Both the position numbers and the translations under genes were made by a program. The notes beneath the pieces are model-generated. The model saw nothing but the letters and a program-made list of their open reading frames with translations. It was not told the origin of the DNA and did not search any database. A stretch of DNA of 64,000 nucleotides, taken from assembly GCA_014706295.1 (NCBI GenBank), contig JACSVZ010000007.1:58542975-58606974 (forward strand), read 5' to 3'. This stretch comes from Lycocorax pyrrhopterus obiensis (lineage: Eukaryota > Chordata > Aves > Passeriformes > Paradisaeidae). Positions 39,675 to 64,000 of the stretch are shown in pieces. Within the stretch, counting starts at the first letter, position 1. Each line of letters opens with the position of its first letter.

Positions 39675-39895
39675 CGTGCAGTGAGTGGGGTGATTTCTCA
39701 GAGATGGTCTTTCAAGGAACAATATATGGAATTATTTTTTTTCCTAAGGCAGGTGGGGCTGCATGATGCAAGATGTAGTGAGGATGAGGCTGTTGTGCCC
39801 ATGTTAACATATGCTAAGTCTTCCCTTGCAGAAAGTTTGGGTACAATGTAAAGAATGAAAATGCAGAAGAATAAAACCAAGTAACAGGGCCTCTT
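39675..39895 (+). ncRNA. Candidate terminal exon of a divergent lncRNA
   Basis: A strong acceptor (TTTTTGTATTTTCAG ending at 39674) is followed by about 200 nt with no long frame, then AATAAA at 39870-39875 and a GT-rich stretch (CTTGTGTGGTATAT). This is the layout of a 3'-terminal exon and would pair with the donor at 38435. No protein similarity is seen. Non-coding RNA is the best guess; expression is unproven. Confidence 0.3.
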
Positions 39896-42530
39896 TGTAC
39901 AATTCCCCTTGTGTGGTATATAAAATTAAATACAGTATCAATTTTTAGACTAATTAATTCTCTACTCTTCTTCATAACCTGTGTTTTCAGTGCTCCTTCG
40001 GATTATTCATTAGTACATTTTAGTACAATTAATGCCTTCAAACTCAAAAAAAAATAAATAATTAGATGATGTAAGGAAGAGTGTGCTGGTTACTGTATCT
40101 TCTTCATATTCAACTGCTGAACAAAAGGATGAAATCTTATTTGCTCTATTAATTCCTAGTTTATAAGTTGCAAGTTAAAAGCCATTTATCCTGCATTGAT
40201 ATAAATAACGGGATTTTCCAGGTGCATATGGCACAAAACAACTCTCTTTTTTAATACCTCATATGATTCCATTAGAACACATTTTTCAAGTTGAAAGCAT
40301 GAGAATAAATCATGTTTTAATCTACTTGCATGAAAATAAATCATTAATATATTTTAATAAATAGCATATTCCACCTTTGGTATGTACAAACCTATTGCTA
40401 ATAACAGGATCACACTCCACTGGCACATGCCTCCTGCTTTCGGACTTCCCACCAAGCACTAACGTTGCAAAAGCTTTGGAATTTGTGCAGTAGGAAGTGG
40501 CACTGATTTAACAGGACAGCAGGAGTCCCAGGTTCTTGTCATTTGCGTGTACCAAGAGCAACTGAAATCACCTGGAGACATGACCACGGATTCAAACGTG
40601 TTTGTGTTTTGTTACTAAGGGCATTTTTGGTGTGATTAACCAAAGAGGCTTCATAAATGTTCTCCATCCCTCTGGCTCTGTAGCTGTTGCTCTTTCTCTT
40701 TGGCTTCTCCCAGGAAAGCCTACACCATCCCCATGTCCAACTTGTTAAATTTTATGTTTGACCTCTTTTGTTCACGCATGTGATCTGCTTAATTCAGGTG
40801 GGATAACCACATGTCATAGGTGAATAGGATTCAGCTTATATATAAATATTATATGTTTATATTATACTCAGTATAAAATATATAAATGGTTTTGGGACAG
40901 TGACCATGTCTGCTTGATGCCCAAGTTTCTGACAGCAGGCAGTAATGTCTCAAACTTGCAAGGAGTTTGTTACTCTGCACTGTGGTTTAGTTCTCTGTAA
41001 CACAGGCTGCCACCTCCACCTTTTACAACAGGGAAAAGGGATGAACAAAAAGATCACAGATGTCACAAATTAGAAACAAACCTTCTCTTTTATTGAATTT
41101 TATACTGTTACACAATCAAAAAGAAATACAGTCACAAGTACGTCAAAATGTTTCAAGAGAAATATCAATTGCAATACGTTGTACTTGGTTCCAAAAAAGA
41201 ATTCCATTAAAATATACCACTTCTTCATGAGAGAATACTGCTATTATTCACAAAATCTACTGTACTGTATAAATCCAGTAGCAAACTCTTTAACTTTTTG
41301 GTAACTTGCTCAAGGTAAACAGGGAAGCAGAAGGAAAATGACAATTCATTTCTAGAATTTGGATCAAAAATCACAGTCCTCCAGAATGGAGTTTTTCAAG
41401 GACTTAAATCATAATGGTATTTTTAATGAAAGCTGGATACCCAACTTGTGTGGAATTCCTATGAAAATGGACTTCCTACAAAGTACTTGTGGCCTGTGAG
41501 GTGTTTATTTTCATGCTGGACAGTTACAGTTTGAGTAACGTGCCTGAGTGCAGTGACATTTGAGTGAGATGCGTGCTCCGTTCAGGAGCAGGGCAGCAGT
41601 GGGAGTGGGGACAGATGGCTGACCTGAGGCACATCCAGCCTGGCTGACAGCGGCAGGATGCTCCCAGATCCCACTGCACTGTCGGGAAAGGCTCACTCGG
41701 CAGTGTAACAGCAGAGAACACTTGCCAACAGATACTGCCTTTAGCTGCCAGTGCTTAGCTGTTTAATTAAACAGCTCTTTAAGTAATGAAAAATTACTAT
41801 TAAATATGCAATAATTTAACCTGTAATCATCAGAATTATCTGACCCGACAGTTGTATTTCATTGGAAGCAGAGTTGATCATTTCATCCAAACTAAGCTTT
41901 GAAGTCTTAAAACCATCACCAGTGTTATGTGTAAATGGTTCGTTTGGGCCCTAATCTGTGATTCCTTAATTCAGTAATTACTTTGGGAGACTTTAATGTA
42001 TGTACACAGATACTAGTAAGTTTCTTTTCTCGGGTGAGTTGTTTCAATTTCACCCAAAGGTTTTCAAAGATCACCAAAGTCCAAGCCAGTCTCCCTAGGG
42101 GGGAGGAAGGTATGTTAGCAAGAGGTACTTTGGACTCCATGCTACCTTAATTTACTCAGTTATCTTACACCCAAGGTAAGTTACTGGCACAGCCTATTTA
42201 AGTGATTTCTGGGGAGTTACAGCTGCAGTTAACTGTAGCTACTTTCAGGTAAAGGAAGGAATTATGTCATCATAAATACTAGCTTAAAAATTCCTTTACC
42301 CTTGAACAAAATCATCACTGTTAATGATTAAAACATCAATTAAAATCTGTGTGTAAAAACAGTAATTGTACTGTGCCCTGAAGAAGGCCTGGCTTGACTA
42401 CTGCTGTAGTCAGGAAAACCTGGAAGATAACTTTGTTATTCTCTGCGGTTTATCACTTTCACCTAACTAGCATGTTCTATATGCAGGAGGAAACACTGTA
42501 TTTACCTACAGTTTCTTCTTTACAACAAAG
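39896..42530. other. Intergenic SNAPC1-HIF1A: no gene seen, possible minus-strand 3' end at 41089
   Basis: AT-rich non-coding DNA. On the minus strand, 41500 to 41085 reads like an mRNA 3' end: AT-rich, then TGTGTAACAGTATAAAATTC and AATAAA at 41094-41089. A second AATAAA on the minus strand lies near 41505-41500. No coding exon is assignable to it. Confidence 0.5.
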
Positions 42531-42533
42531 AAT

Positions 42534-42755
42534 AAATCACAGAATGATTTGGGTGGGAAGGGACCTTAAAACCCACCTAGTTCCAACCTCCTGCCATGGG
42601 CAGGGACACCTTCCACTAGACCAGGTTACTCCAAGCCCTATCCAACCTGGCCTTGGACACTTCCAGGGCTGGGGCATCCACAGCTACTCTGAGAAACCTG
42701 TGCCAGTGTCTCACCACCCTCACAGTCATTAATTTTCTCATAATTTCTAATATGG
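42534..42755 (-). mobile_element. CR1 LINE 3' fragment
   Basis: AATCACAGAATGATTTGGGT, then CTGCCATGGGCAGGGACACC and CTTGGACACTTCCAGGGCTG; about 220 nt, reverse orientation. Confidence 0.9.
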
Positions 42756-43254
42756 TGCCTCAGCATTTAAAAAAGGCAGCAACTTGGCAAAGAAAGTATT
42801 CAAAATCACTAAGAAAACATTTAGAAAGCTCTTTATTCTAGAAGCTTGTACTCCAAATTAGCTCTAGAATCAGACTCTGTATTCCTGGAGTCTAAAGAGG
42901 AAAAAAGAAGAAAGTTTAACAGGCAGAGAAAAAAGTTAGTAAAACAGAAACAAAAAAAAGCAACCAAAAGGTGTATGTCTAGATTTTGCAAACTGCCATC
43001 TGCATTTAGCAAAGCTCTTACAAGGCCAGAGCAATTACTGTTCTTTTTCTGTGCCTTGTTCAGTGTCTCTAGGAGGCTTAGGGGGGTTTTATTAGGTTGT
43101 TAGTTTTCCCCTACAGTAAACCAATACAGCTACTGCAGTTCATCACAGTAATCAAAATGCCTTGTTATTATGCATAGTAAAAAATGTGACAATTGAGATT
43201 TTTAGATGAAATATGGCTCACTTAAATCCACAGCTGCTGTCACTAAGATCAGAG
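42756..43254. other. No gene seen
   Basis: A-rich non-coding stretch (AAAAAAGAAGAAAGTTTAAC and similar) between two CR1 fragments. Confidence 0.55.
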
Positions 43255-43385
43255 ATGATCAAGGACAGGGTGGATGGGGCTCTGAGCAACCACCTGATCT
43301 CGTGGAAGGTGTCCCTGCCCATGACAGGGGTGTGGGAACAAGATGATCTTTAAAGTCCCTTTCAATCCAAGCCATTCTCTGACTT
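43255..43385 (+). mobile_element. CR1 LINE 3' end, short
   Basis: GAAGGTGTCCCTGCCCATGA, GATGATCTTTAAAGTCCCTT and CCATTCTCTGACT; about 130 nt. Confidence 0.88.
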
Positions 43386-44785
43386 CAGTGGGCTCATGAC
43401 CAGAAATCACGTGGGTCACTTCAGTTTTTCTCTATGAAAACCTTTTGCCCTCTTAAAGTGCACTGAAGAGGACCTGACAGATTCAAACAGGTCAGGCTCC
43501 TCCAAAACACGGCCAAATGAGCAGCACAACACCTCTGACCTTTCTTTGGGGGTGAAAAGGGATAATCCCCCCCAGGCCAGCTCAAAGCTTGTAGTACAAA
43601 AGGAGCAGTACAAAAGTAGAATCCAGCTGCAGCTTTCACCTGCCTGCAAGACTCACACAGAAGCACCACATCAATCCATGCAGAGCTAAGCAGGAGGGAT
43701 GCCCTAAACAGCAGGGGCTTAACCCAACTTCACTATTTAAACCTCCTAACTGCTGACAGAGAAAGAAATGCCATGGAAAGAATGCCAGCCCAGAAACAGC
43801 AGGCAGGGAGGAGCTCTGCTGATTTTAGCCATTAAAAATGCATTAAAAATGTTTACTAGTGAAAATGTTCTCTGCAGGAAGCGTCAGCTCCAGCTGACTG
43901 CCCCCTACACACCTTCTCCTCTCCGTGAAACTTCTACTCAAAATTTTAACAAGTGTGCAACTATCTTCTGCTGCCAGTGCCTTATCATTTTTTTGTTAAT
44001 AGTGTTCTTTTAGTTTCATACAGCTGTGGCAGTTTAGAAAGCGCTCCTTTCAGTGAAACAGTAATTATAGAGAACAGGTTAAGTTTATGTACTATTACAT
44101 TGATTTCAAAACTGAGCAATGAAACCAAAGAGTTTACAACATAAAACCAAAGTAACTCCTGTGACACTCCACAATTGATTACTTATATTAGGATAAGTTT
44201 TTTTAAAAAATTGTTTGGAGAATGCACAGAATATCTTGACCATATTTACACAACATGGGGTTACCAGTAGCATTGTGTTTTATGACAGCAAAATGAAAAA
44301 GTCACTGGGTCAACAGCACAAAAATGTAGAACAAATTTTATCAAGTACCAGCTTAATTTTTTAATCATGGAGTTTTGTGATAGAAATCCATCTCAGATCA
44401 ATCACTCCTGTGAATTTTACCTTTTCCTGCTTTCCTGTGTTACCTTGATAAAGCTTCCAGAGACAAGCCTTTAAGCTGTTCATAAAGATGAATTCTTTCT
44501 GCTCTAAAGTAAAACAAAAACGCTGCTTCCTCGCTGTCAGGTTTGCTCACTGGTGTGATAACAGGTTGAGAAGTGTAACGTCTTTGGCGAGTGGTAGTAC
44601 AACACTGTCTAGGAGACTTCAGTACTGAACAGGCTCAAATAATTAACGCAGAGATGTTACAATCAAAATAAGGAAGCAGTGATTTCCAATCAACTCTAAG
44701 TTAAAAAGAGAACACAGATGAACAATAACCACTAACAAAAATATAAATTATCTCATTTCTCTCAGATAACACACTCCCCAAGGGG
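43386..44785. other. No gene seen: region just beyond the HIF1A 3' end
   Basis: Non-coding AT-rich DNA downstream of HIF1A cleavage. No second canonical poly(A) signal with obvious mRNA-like context was found close by. Confidence 0.5.
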
Positions 44786-46016
44786 GCCTGGTCCACATAT
44801 AGTTTATTGATGTAAGAAAACAATACAGTTAGTGTTAGATCCAACCACAAGGAGCAAAAAGAATGAGTGAATGAAGGTTTTGTACAGTACATATAGGAAA
44901 ATAAGATGTTTGTGACAACTATATATTTCTAAATAAAAAGGCTTCTAAATATATTCAAGTTATTGAAATCTACATGAAAACATATGGATGTTAATAGCAA
45001 CAAGGTGCATAAAACCAAAACATCAAAATATTGAGCAACTCAATGATGTACTAGATATAAGTTTGCTAACAATGCAAGATGTTTTACAATCTGCTTGAAA
45101 TATCACCTATACCACACAGGGTAAGCGGAACATTTAGATTTAAGATCATACACAATATTAGCATTAACTTCAACAACTACAGGCAGGGATTTTTTCTTTT
45201 TAAGCTGGCAAAGTGACTACTTTAAGAACATCAAACTTTCTCTAAATTGAGAACGTATCCAAATAAAATGCTGCTAGCCCTTTCCAGATAAAGCCTTTCC
45301 TTTGACTAACCACACTCACTGAAGTCAAAAGCATAAGACAGCATTTAAGAACAATTTATATTACAACGTGACTAAAATAATGACATAATCCAGGTTTAAA
45401 CATGTTTTCATAGGCAAACAAAAGATTCTTCTTAAAAACTAGTTTTTATAAATGCAGAATATATTGCATGAGGAACTGCTGGTATTTTTTAAGAAAATAT
45501 ATTGTGCGATTGTGGCTACAATGCACCGCTGCAAAGCATTGTTGTTTCTTATAAAAACTATTAAAATAAAAAACTTACTTGAACATAAAGAGTAAGAGAG
45601 CACAAGTCTTCCAACTACCTATGAAAAGCAGGATGGAAGTATTGCCAGTTTTTCCTGTGTTGACATTTTACTAATGATAAGTTTTGGTGACCAACTCCCC
45701 AGCCAAAAAATAATATTTTTTTTTTTTAAATCAGGTGCATATTTCAAAGCTGCTATTGCAAGTGTGTTTTAAATGTAATGGACTTAAAAGTGTATGTACC
45801 AAAGAATTATAAAAATGCACTATAGTTTGAGTTATTGTTACATAAAGAACATATTAAAAAGACTGTCAAAATAAGTAGAAAGGGGATCAAAACTGAACTA
45901 ACTGAATTAGTGCAGTACTGTAGCCAGGCTTCTAAAATCAGATATAGAAAATATAAATAGACTGCTTTAGGTGATGATTCACCAGTGTCCAAAAAAGGAG
46001 CAAGTTTTGTGAAAGC
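44786..46016 (-). other. HIF1A: HIF1A 3'UTR
   Basis: About 1.23 kb of AT-rich sequence from the stop codon to a poly(A) signal, close to the length I know for mammalian HIF1A 3'UTRs. It has many short U-rich and AUUUA-like stretches. The final block reads TTACATCAATAAAC then TGTGGACCAGG, which resembles the end of the human HIF1A mRNA as I recall it. Cleavage at about 44786-44790 is inferred. Confidence 0.85.
44803..44808 (-). terminator. HIF1A: HIF1A poly(A) signal AATAAA
   Basis: TTTATT on the plus strand, so AATAAA in the transcript, about 15-20 nt before the likely cleavage site. The context TACATCAATAAAC is the conserved 3' end. Confidence 0.85.
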
Positions 46017-61621
<15,605 letters not shown>

Positions 61622-61924
61622 CTAAATTGACACCCGCAGAGGCTTCCAACAAGATCAGTTCTTCAACAGACACTTTGGTACTCGGAACCCTTCCTGCTTA
61701 TCTCATACTTTGAGTGCTGCCTCTCCAGCCTCCAAATCCTGACCCCTCAAGTCCATTCAACAAATTACAGAGTAGGTAATTTCCAGCTCAATGCTCCGGC
61801 ATCATGTATCATGTACATTCTCCAAGTTCTTCCTTTTTCACAATCCTTACAAAGCCCACCTAACAGGTCAGATAAGCAAAGATATTCATTTAACATGAGA
61901 TATGCTGCTTTTCAAGCAATACAG

Positions 61925-61968
61925 AAAGTCCCTTTCCCAAAACCGTTCTATGATGATTCTATGATTCA
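61925..61968 (+). mobile_element. CR1 3' tail remnant
   Basis: GTCCCTTTCCCAAAACCGTT followed by CTATGATGATTCTATGATTC, the 8-nt microsatellite-like tail of CR1. Only about 45 nt. Confidence 0.65.
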
Positions 61969-62275
61969 CTCTTTCTCCAGAAAAGCCCCTTCCAGAGTCT
62001 CCCCTACACTGGAAAACTATACCTCATTCTCCTTCCATTGCCTCTATAGACCTGCCTCCTCCAGAACACGAGGTAAAGAACAGCTCACTGAGAGAAAGCA
62101 CTGAAACAAGGCTCTCAGCCAGTAACAGGGAGAATTCCCCCTTTTCCCCAACACCAGGTCACATCTGCCTCATGCATCTGGTGAGATGAGTTTTGAACTA
62201 AACATTTTCACATGGGAGCTCCAGATTTTTCATGTGTGCAAACAAGAGCTCAGTGCTGCTGTTGTCCCTGAGGAA

Positions 62276-62325
62276 ATGAATGTGCTTTTATTTTTAAATG
62301 AACGTGCTTTTATTTTTAAATGAAC
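62276..62325 (+). repeat. Tandem duplication, 22-nt unit x2, HIF1A intron 1
   Basis: ATGAATGTGCTTTTATTTTT plus AA, repeated with a single T to C change. Confidence 0.9.
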
Positions 62326-62633
62326 TATACAAAACCACACACTATTATTGTCCAGTTTTCTTTTTATACATTTATATCTTCTGAAGGCACCCTGTCTTCA
62401 TTTTGCACACACCTGAGATACAAAAAGCAGTTGCAGTTTGGGAATTATGTTTTTTTTAAGATTTCACTAGACTTAAAAGCCATCTACTACCACTGCCAAA
62501 TTCACATTGCTAAGTCTGTGGTTCCGTGCAAAAGTTCCTTTTAGTTAGCACACATCTTGTGAGAGGTACCACAAATTACAGAGCAAAGCAATTCACAAGC
62601 TAATGTTCCCTGGGACATAGTGAACCAGATTCA

Positions 62634-62880
62634 AAGAATCACAGAATGGTTTGGGTTGGAAGGGACCTTAAAGATCATCCAGTTCCAAGCCTGCTGCCAA
62701 GGGCAGGGACACCTTCCACTAGGCCAGGTTGCTCCAAGCCCCATCCCAGCTGGCCCGGAACACTGCCAGGGATGGGGCAGCCACAGCTTCTGCGGGCAGT
62801 GTGGGCCAGGGCCTCAGCAGCCTGAGAGCAAAGAGCTCCTTCCCAAAATCTAATCTGAATCTCTCCTCTTCAGTGTTAGC
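62634..62880 (-). mobile_element. CR1 LINE 3' fragment, HIF1A intron 1
   Basis: AATCACAGAATGGTTTGGGT, CAAGGGCAGGGACACCTTCC, CCCAAAATCTAATCTGAATC; about 250 nt in reverse orientation. Confidence 0.9.
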
Positions 62881-63205
62881 ATATACATACCCAAAAAACA
62901 CATTTTCAGTCCTTTACCTGTGGTGCTACCCACAGTGGCCAAAAACCTGTTTAGTTTGTGCAGGAACACAGGTGTGACAGTACCATTACAACTGATGTTG
63001 GAAGCACTAATGCCTTGACACATGGAAGAAGTTTAATAATCCATGAAAAAGACAGAATAAGCTATCAGAATCTCTTTTACAATTACCTTCCTTTTTACCA
63101 ACTTGATAAAACTGTATGCCATCCCCACCATCTTCTCTTCCTACTCCCGCCACTGCCACCAGAGAAAAACTATTTATGGGGAATGAGAAACATTAATAGA
63201 TTGAC

Positions 63206-63243
63206 ATAATAATAATAGTAGTAGTAATAATAATAATAATAAT
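63206..63243 (+). repeat. (TAA)n/(TAG)n microsatellite, HIF1A intron 1
   Basis: ATAATAATAATAGTAGTAGT then (AAT)n to 63243. Confidence 0.9.
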
Positions 63244-63708
63244 CTTTGAAAACTAACTTATGGGAATTATAGTTGTAAAAAACTCTGGACATAAAATAGC
63301 CCCTTTGATTCCTGTGAATATAAGCTCATGTCCCTCAGAAGGGCAGCCTTAAATATCTGACAATATTTCCCCCTCTTGCAGATTTCTTCACACTGAATTT
63401 CCCTGTGACAACAGATGTTCCTGTTGTAGTGATGGATATCATGGTCTGAGAAGCTTGAGGCTCCTGACATACAGGTATATCTGGAAATAGCCATTACGAA
63501 AAGTCTGACCTTTAACAATACTGCAAAAATATTTTAGCTATTTAACCTGAGTGATTAAACATTTCTTACTGAAGACAGGCCTCAAGTACCTTTTCTCTTG
63601 GTGGAAAACTTAGGGTGGAGGTGAAAAAATATCTGGATTCTCTTTGTCCTCTTTCTTGGACCACAGATTTCACTGTACTCTATTTTGTCAAAGGTATTTC
63701 AAGGTAAC

Positions 63709-64000
63709 TGTCGTGGTTTAACCCCAGCCCACAACTAAGTACCACAAAGCTGTTTGCTCACTACCTGTCCCACCCTCATGGGATGGGGAGGAAAACTGCA
63801 ATGAAGGTAAAACCCATGGGCCAACTTAAAAACAGTTTAATAATTGAAATAAAATAATTATTGCAATGACAAGGGAGACAACATAAAGAGAGAAACAAGA
63901 CCCAAGACAGACAAGTGATGCACAATGCAATTGCTCACCACCCTCTGACTGATGCCCAGCCCGTCCCAGAGCAGCGAGCAGCACCCCCCAGCCAACTCCC
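63709..64000 (-). mobile_element. Endogenous retrovirus LTR, partial (cut by window end)
   Basis: Starts with TGTCGTGGTTTAACCCCAGC, the reverse complement of the end of a very common avian LTR family (TguLTR5-like, from memory). It includes TTTAATAATTGAAATAAAAT, the poly(A)-signal-bearing part of the LTR, and GATGCCCAGCCCGTCCCAGA. The terminal TG is intact. The rest lies beyond the edge. Whether this is a solo LTR or part of a provirus cannot be seen. No viral gene is visible. Confidence 0.82.

Overview
The window is vertebrate nuclear DNA and almost certainly avian. It holds two split genes with GT-AG introns, CpG-island promoters, many CR1 LINE fragments with the CR1 3' tail (ATTCTATGATTCT-like), and at the right end the edge of an LTR of a type common in neoavian birds. 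The HIF-1alpha reading frame, with the usual short coding exon 1 added, comes to 811 codons, which is the length I recall for chicken. The LTR type points away from chicken and towards a neoavian or passerine genome; that last step is inference.

Both recognised genes read leftwards (minus strand), in the conserved order HIF1A then SNAPC1. (1) 61445 to 44786: HIF1A exons 2-15 plus the 3'UTR. All coding exons except exon 1 are present, with matching splice phases and no frame breaks. Exon 1 lies beyond the right edge; 61446-64000 is the distal part of intron 1. (2) 37410 to about 28330: complete SNAPC1, 10 coding exons and 362 codons, starting in a CpG island at about 37.1-38.7 kb. (3) 38.3-39.9 kb, plus strand: a possible divergent two-exon non-coding transcript from the same island. 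(4) 23.4-24.0 kb: a second CpG island holding a minimal minus-strand first coding exon (Met-Ala-Thr-Asp-Gly/ then a consensus donor). By synteny and N-terminus I suggest SYT16, not proven. If so, 1-23756 is its first intron. (5) 1-23.3 kb: no supportable exons. It holds CR1 fragments, including a 2-kb 5'-truncated copy with decayed reverse transcriptase, and short tandem repeats.

HIF1A encodes the oxygen-regulated bHLH-PAS subunit of HIF-1. Both hydroxylated prolines (402 and 562 here) and the C-terminal hydroxylated asparagine (788 here) are present. SNAPC1 encodes the SNAP43 subunit of the snRNA-activating complex. They are neighbours but not known to share a pathway.

I found no prokaryotic-type system, CRISPR array, tRNA or rRNA, and nothing I would call a new biological system. 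The most interesting points are the tandem 5' splice sites at the end of HIF1A exon 14 (one choice removes the C-terminal activation domain while escaping NMD), the divergent-transcript candidate, the orphan first exon, an intronic G-quadruplex motif in HIF1A, and an unassigned 3'-end-like region between the two genes.
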